64,000 bases of DNA from Earliella scabrosa (GCA_022605405.1 JABYQQ010000028.1:434001-498000), one strand, 5' to 3'. Numbered from the stretch's first letter, positions 1-11,968 are shown. Notes: a model not told the origin generated them from the letters alone. Numbers and translations are program-made.

Positions 1-2094
1 CGCGTCGCCGTCCGGCACGCCCTGCTATCGATGTCGTCCTTCGAGGATGTTTCCATGTATGTGGCTGCCGCCCTTGTTTGAGGCTCACAGTACCTCCGCC
101 CGAGCGGAGGCCGACAATGCCCAGCAGCATGCACCCCCATTCCTTGTTTGCCCCAATGCCGTACCGTTGCGCTCCTCCCGCGCCCTTCGACGCTGCTTCC
201 TCCGCCACTCCGCCAGGTCACTGTGAGAATCGCGAGGGAAAAGTGTCGGAGTTCGTTCCGACACCGACTGGAAGAGCCATCCTCGGGTTCTAAACACGTA
301 ACCGCCTTTCTTTAGCCCATTCATCGTCGCGAACGCAGCCCATCCCGAGTCTGATTACGTCTCCGACCGTGCATACCATGGACGTCCCAGGTCCCGAGCT
401 CAGGACTCACCTACCGACCGCGCATCCGAGACGAGATGGAAGAGTTCTAAACCAACCTAGGCACGACCGACGTGCCCCCGCTGCATGACCGAGTCGGTTC
501 GCACTACGTACAAACCGTTCCTCAGCATCAGTGCGACTCCTTTTTGCCTCAGGCTCAGCCCCCGTTCGGACGTCGACGCGCTGCGCGCGCACATCCGCGC
601 AGATCCCGGTGCACCCCACGCCGCGCGCACTGTGGCGCATTAGTAGCACGTCGTACGTACTACGGAGCGTGGAGCTGGAAAGTGCGCGCACCCGTGTTCT
701 GAGAAACCCAGCACCGAGCACCGAGCAGCGCGAGCCCAAGAAGGAGGTCCTTTGTGCTCCTCTAGCTCTCCACCGCGCGTCTGATAAACCATCTTCGCGG
801 GCGCGCCGACGGAGTCCTTCCGCCCCTTCTCCAAACGTGCTCGAGCACGGCCCTGGCATCCGAGCTTCTCTCGGCGGGAGGACAAAGAGGCGATGGGAAG
901 AACTCGGGGCCATGTCTGCAATAGAAGGGTGACGTCTTTTTAGCTTCTCCGTGCACGGCCCAGTGCCACACCAGCATGGAGATATCTGGATGTGCACGTA
1001 TACTGGTGGACAAGCATCAGCCGGGGTCTACGTCGGGGGCACTTCTCGCTCAGCTCTCTTTCCCCGCGTGCGTGCACGTCAGGCTACACAGATGACACGG
1101 CCGTCAACGTTTGTCGCGCCCCAATATTATGTACACCGTCGCGATAGAGCGTGATAGCCTCGAGTCACGTACGTCCCAATCCGTCTCTGCAGGCATCCAG
1201 AAGAAGGGCAAGCGTCTCGAGACACATGTGCCGAGGTGTGATGCCCCCTCAACGGAGGGAGCGTTTTACGTCCGTTCGCACTCGGATAGCCGACCGATGA
1301 CGCAGTGGGTGCAGCACAATCCCCGCTCAGCATGCGCATATCAGGGCGTCCCTTCCTCACGAGCTTCTTGCGAATCGAGGGCGAGCATTTGTCAAGAGAT
1401 GCTCCACCCGGCGGCACCAATCCTGACAAGGCCGAAGGGGAGGAACCCATGGAACCCAACACTCGACGTGAACGTTTGAACGTTCAACGTTTCAACGGGC
1501 TCGATGGCCAACGCTGGCATACAATTCTCTGCGTATTCTGGGAGGAGGACGTCCACACGTAACAAGCAAGAGTGCCACCGCGACCGAGCGAGCACTGGCA
1601 GGTCATGCGACACGCGGTCATCTCCGAACATCCAGCGGGCGAGATCCGCGGCGGTCGAGACCAGCGGATCTGTCGTCCTCGAGGACACTTGTGGACTCTT
1701 ATGGGTCCGGACTCCGCGAGCTCGAACGGGGAGCAGGCGAGTCGCGATGGCCCAGACTCGTGCTGCCATGCGACGTGCGCAGATCCAGCGCGCAGGCAGC
1801 ATCGAAGGCAAGACAGCGAGCTGTGCAGCGCGTACGACACAGAACGCGGGTACTGGTATACGCGACGGTCGACCGGGCCATGGCCCGGACGGCGAACAGC
1901 GAACGATGCTCAAGCCATCGGCGGCAGCGTTGGCATACTGCCAGCGATTCGCTCCAGGATCATGCGGATCCATGTGGTGGAAATATCGGTGACTTGTATG
2001 CATGCGGGCGAGCGCAGAGGGCACGGATGAGCGACGACGAGCGCTGAATATTGAATATCCAGCCCATACCTATACTACAGACTTAGTATCAAGG
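1..2094. other. Left-edge region without a supportable gene
   Basis: Several overlapping open frames of 60-210 codons occur on both strands, as expected by chance in GC-rich DNA. None shows a recognisable motif, a convincing set of splice sites or a consistent frame. A small cluster of AACGTT-containing palindromic words lies at about 1468-1497. The tail of a gene lying outside the window cannot be excluded. Confidence 0.5.
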
Positions 2095-4307
2095 TCATGT
2101 CCGTAGTGCGCTGTGGGCGGCAGGTGCATGGTGCATGGGCGCCGGCACCGGCACGACGACGTCTTCCATGTCCTCGTCCTCGTCGCTGTCCTCCCCACCC
2201 TCGTCCACCTCTGTCTGTGCGCCGCTCCCCATACCTGGAGGAGGGGGCAAGAACACCTCCGGAAACGCATTCACGTCGAGGACGAGATGTGCGCCAGAGT
2301 ACGCCGCTATTGGCGGAGGCGGCAGCTCGACAGTCTTCGGCGGGCCGGGCTGCGGTTGGGGTTGCGTGTGGACGGGCGGTTGGGGTTGTGGTGGCGGATG
2401 GGACGCAGGAGTCTGTGTCTGGGGCGGAAGCGATATAGGATGTGCGGGCTGCATGGTCGACGATGCGAGAGGTGGGGGAGCGGGGGCATCATCCTCTGCG
2501 TCCGCAATCTCCGTGAGCTGGGCAGCCAGGAGGGCGAGTTGTGCCTGCAACGACGCTCGTTCATCCTCTGTCAGCGTCGTCCTGGGCGGCTCGTTACTTG
2601 AGGCAGCAGCGGCAGCGGTCGCCAACGCGTTGAGCACCGCGCTGAAGTCGTCTCCGCCAGTCGCCGGCGCAGAGGCGGCCGCGGATGAGTCTCCATCCGC
2701 GTTCGGCGCGAGCCTGTTGAAGTTGATCGCCTTCAGGATGTGCTGCGCTGCTTCCCATGCGTCTCCAGACTCGTCTTTGTCCTCGCCTGCTTTCTTTGCT
2801 ACCGAGTTCGCTGCGAGAGACTGCGCAGGGGCGGACGACTTGTCCTGCGAGGGCTGACCTGGTGGTATCTGTGGCGGATACCCAGGATAGTGACCATACG
2901 GATACTGGTACGGATAGCCATTGTAGGCTGGCGCCTGAGCGGAAGACGGGGGGTGTTGTTGCGAGTGTTGTAATGGAGCATGAGTGAATGGCGATGAAGG
3001 TGGGGGTGGGGGATGGTGCATCGCGTAAGTAGTCTGGGCGAGTGTCTGTGGTCGGCGGGTTGTACGCTTCGATGTCTGGGATGAGTGGAAAGCATTGAGG
3101 GATGGTGACGTGTAGAAGGAACACGTATGTTACGCACCGCTCCGCCCTCCCATGACGGGTTCAGGCGATACTTTCCACCCGCCCTCTTTTCCAGCCGTCC
3201 TCTCTTGTACGCCTTCTGCAGGGCCTGGCTGGCGCTTGGCCGGAAGTTCGTTTGGAGAGGATAACGCCCCGCCATCCAGGTGAAGAGATCCTTCGGCGCC
3301 GCACCCTCCGAATCGCCACAGTCCAGCAAGGCCTCCACGATCATCTCCTCGTAAGAAGGCAGATCCTCACCTGACGGCGGTGGGGGCGGTTGTGGAACAG
3401 CGGTTGCAGGATGTAGCGGTGGACGAACTAAAGGATTTGAGTTGAACAATGGCTGGCCTCCAGGTGGAGGTGCCGTGGGAGGAGTGTGTCCGGGTGGAGG
3501 GGCGGGATACCCAGGTGGAGGAGGATAGGGTGGGTAAGGGTAGTGAGGAGGATACGCGGAAGGCGGAGGGTAGTATGGTGAATGCGGGTACGCGGCTTGC
3601 TGTCCTGCTGGCGGCTGCGGCATAGGGTACCCATACGGCCCGTAAGGGTATGGAGCGGGGGGATGAAGCGTCGCCTGCTGAGATTGCCCATTGGGCTGAG
3701 GCGTCGCACCATGCGAGCCAGGAGTAGTTGACGAGCCACCGTTGGGAGAGGGTGCAGTAGCAGAAGTAGCAGCAGTAGCAGCACTCGCCATCTCCCTCTC
3801 CTTTGCTTCCCTCTCCTTCGCTTCCTCTGCAGGATCCCTTAATGAACCCATCGGCGGGTCCTCATCCGGCGGCGCCAGTGGCGGTACATAGTATCCTGGA
3901 GGATGTACTTGATGAGCAGGGGGGCCTACGTGGGGTGTCTGCGGGGCCCCATTTGTCGTCGGTGTTGACACGATGGTAGCATCGGGTTCGGGTTGAGATT
4001 GAGCAAGCAAAGCCGCTTTCTTCTTCAGCTCAAGGATGGCAGCTTCAAGATCAGCTGGCCATACGGTGGTTTTGACGTCCAGGGGCACATGACGCTCGAA
4101 GAGCAGACATATCTCGATGATTTGTTCGTGCGGAAGAAGACTCAAGTATGTCTTGCGGTGATCGGGACTCGAGTTTGGACTCGATGGAGACGTGTTCTCG
4201 GCTGTGATGTCGTTGGCTCGGGTCAGAGCAAATGGATATATTGATGGCGCACCTGAACCGTTTTGGGCGGACGATGCCGCTGGAGGAGGGGAGCTCGAAT
4301 CGAGCAT
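2095..4307 (-). CDS. Pro/Tyr-rich protein with H15-like winged-helix domain
   Basis: Model: exon 1 4307-3138, exon 2 3033-2095; the intron 3137-3034 (GTGCGT...CAG) is phase 0; 702 aa. The ATG at 4307 opens a Ser/Pro-rich start followed by a compact stretch (SLLPHEQIIEICLLFERHVP, about residues 54-73) and a short Lys-rich helix. Residues about 215-300 are a Pro/Tyr low-complexity block of PYP, PPY and GYP words. At about 315-388 lies a winged-helix-like segment (PSYEEMIVEALLDCGD ... ALQKAYKRGRLEK) resembling the linker-histone H1/H5 (H15) fold. The second exon adds more Pro/Gln-rich sequence and ends in an acidic DEGGEDSDEDEDMED tail. Known: H15 domains bind nucleosomal DNA. Inference: a nuclear DNA- or chromatin-binding protein, not a canonical H1, because it is far too long and not Lys-rich. 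The start could lie further upstream. Confidence 0.7.
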
Positions 4308-5083
4308 CGGTGGATTGGAGGCGCATGCAGCTATACAGTCGCTGTGCAGTTTTTCGCCTCAAGATTCTCAGCCACACGCGTCTCCTGCCACGGCGCTTAC
4401 CCTCAATCATTACAAGCGCCCCCCAAAGTTACACCGGACCAGGGCGGTCCGCGCGGTCCTCCAGGGTCCTCCTCGACGCAAATCCCCTCTTGGGTCCGCG
4501 TCGGTCTTATGGGCGGACTGTTCTACGAGCGACAAAGAAATGTTCCCTATCATGGTCAAAAATCCAAAAACGCGCGGCGAACTTGAGCCCTGTTTCAAGT
4601 GTCAAATCTCATCGCTGCAAGGCGCGTCTTTCTGTCGCAACATGTGGGGAGCTCGATCGCCGGCCCGGTGCGGTGCGGGCTTCCCACCAAGCGCAACTGT
4701 TCTACTTCTCGAGATCGGGATGGCATGGCTCTTCTCAACCTGGTCCGAGTTTGCCTTCTGGGATCCATAGCTATCTGGCATCTGGTGTCTAATGAGCACT
4801 CTACTCAACTACGTTTCTATGTGTCGACCATGTCTATCTAAACACAGCGTCGAACGACTCGCTGGACTTCCACCACTCGCATATGAGGCCCGCCGTATAG
4901 TTTTGCAAGTCTATGGGGCCGCTCCGGGCGGGTGACCTGGTCCGCGCCATCGATAACGGCGCAGACTGGTCCTCGATCACTAGTGCCTCAGATCATCTCA
5001 GATTCTCCGTATATATACCTCGCAATCCCTTGCTTCTCCTCAGAGCTCCAGAACTTCATCTCCTCTCACCCACAACCATCACC
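4308..5083. other. Divergent intergenic region (H15-like gene / RidA)
   Basis: The two flanking genes are head to head, so both promoters must lie here. The only core-promoter element I can point to is the TATA-like box on the RidA side. The small open frames inside show no motif. Confidence 0.5.
5010..5017 (+). promoter_or_regulatory. TATA box of the RidA gene
   Basis: TATATATA about 67 bp upstream of the RidA ATG, followed by a pyrimidine-rich stretch (CTTGCTTCTCCTC) where transcription could start. The spacing is normal for a fungal TATA promoter; no experimental support. Confidence 0.5.
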
Positions 5084-5638
5084 ATGACGAAGCAGGTCGT
5101 TCTTTCTGAGGAGGCTAACCCCCCTCTCCCTATCTACTGTACGTGCTTCAAGAAGCATCGAAGCTTGAACATGCGCATACTGAACTTTCAATAGCCCAAG
5201 CCATCATCTCCGGGAAGACGATTTACGTCTCCGGCAGCATTGGTATCGACCGGGAGTTCAACCTCGTCCCCGGCGGGGTCCAGGCGCAGACTGTACGTCC
5301 TCTCCGCCGCTCCTACTTTGCTCCTCTGTGCTTACATCCAAGGATCACAGCGTGCTGCCCTCGACAACATGACCAAGATCCTCAAGGGCGCTGGTGTCGA
5401 CCGCAACGCTGTCCTCAAGTGCAACGTCTTCCTCACCAACCTTCCTCGCGACTTCAAGCCCATGAACGAGGTCTACCAGGAGGTAAGCCTACCCTATCTT
5501 CTTCACTTCTCGTATCGCCCCTCACTCCCGCCCCTCAAGTACTTCCCCGTGAACCCCCCTGCCCGCACCTGCATCGGTGTCGCGTCCCTCCCTCTCGGTG
5601 CCGACATGGAGATCGAGTGCATTGCTGAGCTCCCCTGA
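5084..5638 (+). CDS. RidA/YjgF/UK114 family imine deaminase
   Basis: Exons 5084-5138, 5195-5292, 5351-5482 and 5540-5638; 127 aa, the usual length for the family. All introns are short GT-AG and phases close. Family landmarks are in order: SQAIISGKTIYVSGSIG near the N-terminus, VQAQTRAALDNMTKIL in the middle, the LKCNVFLTNL strand, and the C-terminal NPPARTCIGVASLPLGADME block. The Arg in PPART corresponds to the conserved arginine that binds the substrate carboxylate. Known: RidA proteins form trimers and hydrolyse reactive enamine/imine intermediates made by PLP enzymes such as threonine dehydratase; yeast has cytosolic (Hmf1) and mitochondrial (Mmf1) forms. No presequence is visible here, so I infer a cytosolic form. 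A TATA box lies 67 bp upstream. Confidence 0.93.
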
Positions 5639-6068
5639 AGAAGCGGCAATTGGCCACCATCAAAAAGGGGTGTTCACGACGAGAAGCATATTTTCCTGTA
5701 CGCATATATAGCGATATCCCTTCGCTTCCGCAGCCATGGAATGCGATCAGGTTTTCGTTACTGCCTCTTCCGACACTGAAGTGCGAGTGCTGCTGCGAGC
5801 CTGCGACGACTGAGAGGGTCAAATTGATAAGATAGACGCGCATCTGCGGCCCGGAGCGGCAGATCGGATGTCGGGAGTACGTCATCGCAGTGCGACGCGT
5901 CGCCTTGCGCCGTGCGGCCTTCGAGTGCTTTCCACTTGCAATCCAGTCAGCGGTTGCGCACTCTACGTCTTCAACCTGAGCTTGAACCTACACCACCATC
6001 CATCTCCTACCGTTCTGTGCGATACTCCTACCCAAACCCAACGCAAGACCCTTACTACACAGCGATAG
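5639..6068. other. Intergenic region between RidA and the PPPDE-Trx-PUL gene
   Basis: Holds the 3' end of the RidA transcript and the promoter of the next gene, which lies on the same strand. A T/C-rich run with CCAAACCCAA lies just before the ATG at 6069. No open frame with a motif. Confidence 0.5.
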
Positions 6069-8542
6069 ATGTCCAAAGTACAACTCTACGTCTACGATCT
6101 CAGCAATGGCCTAGCCAAACAGCTATCTAGACAACTCACTGGGAGGCAGATTGACGGTATATGGTGCGTTTTCATCCTATAGGTTGTGGATCTTTGTAGG
6201 AAGTGAGACATAAATCAATGAAGAACAGGCATACGTCCGTCGTAGTGTTTGGAAAGGAGGTGTTCTACGGACAGGGCATTGCCATTACGAAGCCTGGTCA
6301 GTCTCATGTACGTCTCTCCTTGTCATCTCTAGTTTCGCGTCTTGCTCACGAGACATCAGCATGGCACCCCCCTGCAAGTGATAGACATGGGAGAGACTGC
6401 GATAGATGAAGAGACCTTCGATGAGTATTTGGCGGAGATACGCGACCATTATACCGCGGATAAGGTGAGTCTCCTCTCGCTCAAGCATATAGTCAGTGCA
6501 TTGAAATGATGCGGGTCAGTATCATCTGCTAGGTACGGACTACCCCACAGACGATACGCGTATGTGTGCTGAGTGCGCCCAGACTTCAACTGCAATTCGT
6601 TCACAAACGACTGCATCGGGTTCCTCACCGGCGGATCTATACCAGCGTGGATCAAAGGTAAGTCAACGTTGGTGAGCCCGCTGTCCATACTACTAACGTG
6701 CTGCACAGATCTACCCTCGGATTTCCTTTCAACCCCGTTTGGAGCCGCCTTGCGTCCGACGATAGATGCGATGTTCCGTCGTCCAGTCCCAGGAGCCGCC
6801 CCTACACCTCCGATGGCGCCACAACCAGAAGCTCTCCAGCAAGCCGCGTCGGCCGCTCCCAATCCCGCGCTCGCCTCCGCACTGCTGCAAGCAGTCGCAT
6901 CGCAGGCCTACCAGAACGGCTCGCTCTCCGCCCCGACCCCCGCCTCGTTCCCGCAGTCCGGCTCTCCGGGCAGCTCCACGGTCGCCGCGCCCATCCACAT
7001 GTGTACCAACTCGTCCTCACTCCACGGGCTCCTGCAGTCGCACCGCGCAGCAGTCGTGTTCTTCACGTCCGCGACGTGCGGGCCGTGCCGGATGATCGAA
7101 CCGGTGTTTGAGGATCTGGCGCACAAGAAGACGCACGGGAGCGACGGCGGGAGGGTCGCGTTTGTGAAGGTGGACATGGCGGTGGGGATGGGCGGGCAGG
7201 TTGGCGCGGAGTGGGGTGTGCGGGTCACTCCGACGTTCTTGTTCTTCTTGGACGGCAAGAAGGTGAGTGCTTTTGAGAGAGTCGTTCAATGGCCATGCAA
7301 GAGTCTGAGGTGCGAGGTGTAGATGCACGAGTTGAAGGGTGTCAATGCTCCGGAGCTGCGCACACAGGTCGACCTTCTGCTGTACCAAGCGTTTCCGCGT
7401 GAGTAAGGGTTGTCTGCCAGATTCTCGGTCTATGCTGAAGATCGGTGTACAGCGCACCCGCACACGAAACTATCCTTGCCCGCAGTCGAAGCCCTTTCCA
7501 CGAATCCTATCCTCTTCACGCAGGTTCCCGCTATCGACACTGTTGCCAACAAGCTAGCTTCCTTCATCGACGCGGCTGCTAACTCGCGCGCGCTGCAACC
7601 GGCCAAGCAAACACTCTCCACACTCGTTGTGCCTTATCTCAAGTCGCGCTTCCCTGACAAGATCGCGTCTGCAGTTGCAACAAAGAAACCGACAATACCC
7701 GCTACGCCCCAGATGCTGACCTCATGGGCCGCGGCGACGGCTAGCCTGGTAGGCTCTCTGCCTCCCTCCCAACTCTTCCCCCTCGTGGATATGTGGCGCC
7801 TTGCCATGTTGGACGAGGCCGTCGCGAACTGGCTCTCGTCGCCAAACGCCAAGCCCGACCCCATACATATCCTGCTGCACAAAGCCTTGGCCGTACTCGA
7901 CTCCAGCGACCCAGCGGAGAAGTCCAGCGGGCGGAACTACCTCCTCACCGTCCTCCGGACACTGGCTAATGGTTTTGCGCACGCGGTGTGCAGCAAGACG
8001 CTGCTGTCGCGTGCGCCGCCGCAAGGAAAGAGGGCACCGCTGACGCGTGTGGTGGTCGCGACGCTGCTGCACGAGGACGCGGCGGTCCGCACCGCTGCGG
8101 CCAGCCTTGCGTTCGATGTCGCGGCGACGCTGCAGAAGAGCAGGGTGGATAAGCTGAGGGGTGCGACAACGGGTGCGGCGCCCGTAAACGTGGAGGAGGA
8201 CGAGGAGTGGGAGGTGGAGCTCGTCAGCGCAATTCTTGAGGCCCTGTCGAACGAGGTGCAAAGCGAGGAAGTCGGTGAGTATCATGAGAGCCGTCTGGTG
8301 GCCCTAGAGGAATATCGCAACTGATATGGAGTTTTCTAGTCCATCGCCTAGTTGCTGCACTCGCGTTCTTGTTGCGCTTGTCGCCTTCCTACGACGGTCA
8401 GCTGACGTCACTACTGGAAGTGCTGCAATCTCGAGACACGTTGAGGAGCAAGCTCGGCAAGGGCGGGTGTGGGGAGAACGGGGTGCAGAAGCCGGAGGTA
8501 CGGAAGCTGATCGAGGAGGTTGCGGAGAAGCTGTGTCTCTGA
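6069..8542 (+). CDS. PPPDE (DeSI-like) peptidase - thioredoxin - PUL domain fusion protein
   Basis: Nine exons: 6069-6163, 6229-6307, 6360-6464, 6520-6532, 6583-6657, 6709-7262, 7323-7398, 7453-8274, 8340-8542; 673 aa. Exon 4 is a 13-nt microexon. Residues 1-150 are a PPPDE/DeSI thiol peptidase: the candidate catalytic pair is His33 (WHTSVVVFG) and Cys101 (FNCNSFTND). A Pro/Ala linker leads to a thioredoxin fold at about 215-320 with a CGPC redox centre (Cys246, Cys249) and VTPTFLFF carrying the cis-proline. From about 345 to the end is a helical repeat region typical of PUL domains. Known: DeSI enzymes remove SUMO or ubiquitin-like tags or act on S-acylated substrates; PUL domains bind Cdc48/p97. 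Inference: a Cdc48-linked deconjugase with redox input; this three-domain order is seen in fungi. Cytosolic or nuclear, with no targeting signal seen. Confidence 0.9.
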
Positions 8543-9174
8543 AACTACGATACACGATCACACATAGCAGGAGGTCTGTGGATAGATGGAGGACAGGCAC
8601 TAAGTATATGTATGTATGACGATGCGACTTGGTTGATTGTTCTGCACTATTACTGTGGACCCTTGTGGACCTGAGCCACGTTCGGCCGAAGGAGGGAGGC
8701 TGAGGAGAGTGCCTGATCCGAGCGTATTAGGACGCTCGGATTTGACACGGACCAGGTCGGCTCTTGGCATTCGCCGTTGGCCTTGCTCAAGCGTGCTGAC
8801 GATGGCTTGCAAAGCTCGTGAAGATCGCGACCATGCCGGATGCGGGGTAGCGGGTTGCCGGAGGGGCCCCGCAGATACATATGCAACGAGCACGCCGAGA
8901 GCGCGAGCTGGCCACCTGAACACCCTGAGCACATCCCGGGGAATGTCGCGCGCAGTTCGCGCGCACTGACTTGTCTCTTGACGTCCACGTCTATCTCTCT
9001 TCGATCCTCCGTTAAGTACCTGGAGCTCCCATCTCTCGCTGCGTCCCTCGCGCGCACCATACCCCACTCTATCTCCCTGTCTTATATCCCGACCCCCGCA
9101 TCCCCGCTGCGATCGCTGCCTCCCCAGCTACCGCACGCACCCGCACCGAACCCAGACGAACACGAGGGCTCTTT
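8543..9174. other. Intergenic region upstream of the carnitine acetyltransferase gene
   Basis: Contains the 3' flank of the PPPDE gene and pyrimidine-rich DNA (CTATCTCCCTGTCTTATATCC near 9067) that could be a promoter for the first exon at 9175. No coding motif seen. Confidence 0.45.
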
Positions 9175-9225
9175 ATGTTCCAGTCAACGCGACGCACCGC
9201 TTCCGCTCGGTCTCTTTCGCTTTTG
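9175..9225 (+). other. Candidate alternative first exon encoding a mitochondrial presequence
   Basis: ATG at 9175 opens a 17-codon exon (MFQSTRRTASARSLSLL) ending exactly at a GTGAGT donor. It is rich in Arg, Ser and Thr and lacks acidic residues, as mitochondrial presequences do. An acceptor CTGCAG ending at 9735 would join it in phase 0 to SNRPA and then to the Met at 9751, with a TTGAC branch-point-like word just upstream. The intron would be 510 nt, long for this genome. Inferred from sequence only. Confidence 0.5.
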
Positions 9226-9750
9226 GTGAGTTGCTATCTCATTGGGTTCTCCGGCTTCGGCTTCTGCGACTCGTGCGCATTCGCACTTCGTGCCGGAGCA
9301 ATGCCTGGCGCTGCTGCATTCGGGATCCGGACGGAGAGGTTCGGGACGAGGGGGTGGGAGATCCGGCGAGGGTGGGGAGATTGGCGGGAGATTGGCCAGC
9401 TGGAATTGACGAGGACCATGCGGGAGATGGAGGAGAGACGGATGTGGGAATGCGGACGGCCGGGCTGTCTTCCTCAGGCGCAGACGAACGCATCTCGACC
9501 ACGAGAGCAAAGGGGGCTACTATAAACAATCGTTCACACCGGAATGCGCCCCGGCCGTCCTCGAATGCCTCCTCCCCGTCCCTGCCAAACAACCCGCCCC
9601 GTATGTTCTTCCGGCCGATGCTCGTAGCGCACGGGCAGTGCGGAATGCGGCGCACCGAGAGTGGCCTCGTTCATCCCTTCTTATCCTCTGTGTCACCTTC
9701 TCTCAGAGCGAGCGATATTGACCGCATCCCTGCAGTCCAATAGACCCGCC

Positions 9751-11968
9751 ATGTCAAAACCGCGCACTCTCAAGACCTCTGCACCCCGCAAGTCGGACGT
9801 GCCCCCAGGGTACGTCGCAGACCCCAGCAAGGGCCCCATGCTCCGATACGAAGCATCCCTCCCCCGACTCCCCGTGCCCCCACTATCCTCCACCGCTGCA
9901 AAGTACCTCGAGACGGTCGAGCCGCACGTGTCCCCCGAGCAGTTTGCCAAGACACAAGCAGCCGTGAAGAAGTTCCTCGAGTCGGAACAGGCGAAGGTGC
10001 TGCAGGAGCGTCTGCAGGAACGGGCGGCGCAGCCTGGAGTGGCCAACTGGCTCGCAGACTGGTGGAACGACACGGCGTACATGGGCTACCGCGACCCGGT
10101 CGTAGTCTACGTGAGCTACTTCTACGTGCACATGGACGACAAGACGCGGCCAGGGCAGGCCAAGCGGGCCGCGCAGCTGTTGAAGGCGATCCTGCCATTC
10201 CGGGCACTTGTCGAGAGGTATGCTGCCTTCAGTTTCGAGTGTTGCTCAGCGTCTCAATCCTTGCAGCGAGCAGCTCGAGCCAGAGAAGGTGCGCGGGGCG
10301 CCCTTGGCTATGAAGTCATACGAATGGCTGTAAGCGCCCTCTTGAGCTCGTAGCCCCCGACCTTCGCTAATCGCGCTATGCAGCTTCCATTCGTCTCGCT
10401 ACCCCACCAAGCCTTCAGACACTGCGAAGAAGTTCGATGCCAGCAAGCACAACCACGTCGTCTTCGTCCGCAAGAACAAGTTCTACAAGGTTGCGCTAGC
10501 GCACAACGGTCGCGAGCTCTCTGCGGCGGAGCTCGAGGCGCAGATTGAGAAGGTTATCGCGCTTGCGGGCAACGAGAAGGCGATCCCTGTTGGCGCGCTC
10601 ACCTCGGAGAACCGTGACATCTGGGCTGACGTGAGTGCAATACACTTTTACGAACGCAGCGCGCTGACCCAATCGTAGGCGCGTGCAGCACTTCTCGCAG
10701 CCTCACCTGCCAACGCCGCGACTCTGGAGGAGATCGAGTCCGCAATCCTGATCGTCTGTCTCGACGACTCAAAGCCCGTCACTCGTGAGCAGGCAAGCTG
10801 GGAGTGCTGGGTTGGCGACGGCCGGAACCGTTTCTATGACAAGCACCAGCGTGCGTATCCTTCTGCCAGTACTGGCATCTTCACCAGCTCACGATCCTTT
10901 AGTGATTGTCTTCGAGAACGGCAAGTCCGGCTTCCTCGGCGAGCACTCCTGCATGGACGGCACGCCGACGCTGCGCCTGAACGAGTTCATCCTCGCCTCC
11001 CTCGCAGCCGGCAAGGTCGACCTCGGGCCCCCACGCACGGCCGACACCGGCGCCGACCTGCCCGCGCCCCAAGAGCTCGCGTTCGCGCTCGACGGCGCGA
11101 CGAAGCAGCACATCGCGGACGCCGAGGCGCACTTTGACGCGCTCGTCGGGCAGCACGACATGGAGGTGCTGCACTACGAGGGGTACGGCAAGGAGCACAT
11201 CAAGGCGTTCAAGGCGTCGCCCGACGCGTGGGCGCAGATGGTCAAGCAGCTCGCGTTCCACAAGATGTTCGGCCGCCCGGGCGTGTGCTACGAGAGCGCG
11301 CAGACGCGCAAGTACCAGCTCGGCCGCACGGAGGTCATCCGGTCCGCGAGCAAGGAGAGCAAGGCGTGGGCGGAGGCGATGCTCGACCCCGCGCAGACGG
11401 TGCGTGCCCCTCAGCCTTGCGACCCCCCGTGCCCGACTTTTGCTTTGTGTAGCGTATTGCTGACATTTGGTTGCGTAGGACGAGCACCGCGCTGCCCTCT
11501 TCCGCAAGGCGATCGCGCGCCACCTCCAGTACGCCGCGTGGGCTGCCGACGGCCAGGGCGTCGACCGCCACCTCTTCGGGCTGAAGAAGTGTCTCAAAGA
11601 GGGCGAGCCCGTCCCCGAGATCTACACGGACGAGTCGTTCGGCAAGACCAACCACTGGGAGCTGTCGACGTCCCAGCTCTCCTCGCGCTTCCTCGACGGC
11701 TGGGGCTATGGCGAGGGTAAGCACCCCCATCCCCAATGTGACGCTGTTGTGCAAACACTGACTCCCTTGTGCAGTTGTACCCGACGGCTATGGCCTGTCG
11801 TACTCGATCGGCGACCACTACATCCGCTGGACGATCACCAGCCTGAAGAGGAACACGGCTGAGCTCAAGCACTACCTCGCCGAGGCAGCGACTGAGATTC
11901 GTGTCATGATGGAGAATGCGGCTGCGGCGGAGGCTAAGAAGAAGGAGGCGGACAAGGCGAAGCTGTGA
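9751..11968 (+). CDS. Carnitine O-acetyltransferase, peroxisomal (possibly dual-targeted)
   Basis: Exons from the downstream ATG: 9751-10217, 10267-10329, 10384-10630, 10679-10850, 10903-11399, 11479-11716, 11775-11968; 625 aa, the size of yeast Cat2-type enzymes. Choline/carnitine acyltransferase landmarks: YEASLPRLPVPPL at the N-terminus, NWLADWWNDTAYMGYR, YPTKPSDTAKKF, and catalytic His331 in LGEHSCMDGTPTLRLNEF. The C-terminal part has KMFGRPGVCYESAQTR, GRTEVIRSAS and GDHYIRWTI. The protein ends in AKL, a PTS1 peroxisomal signal. Known: the enzyme moves acetyl units between CoA and carnitine so that acetyl-CoA from peroxisomal beta-oxidation can reach mitochondria; yeast CAT2 and Aspergillus acuJ make mitochondrial and peroxisomal forms from one gene. 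An upstream first exon (9175-9225) could give the mitochondrial form here. The PEX8-like gene follows tail to tail, 152 bp away. Confidence 0.95.

Noticed and set aside
9661..9750. In-frame N-terminal extension of carnitine acetyltransferase from 9661
   Set aside because: It would need a GTG start. The ATG at 9751 or the spliced exon at 9175 explains the N-terminus better.
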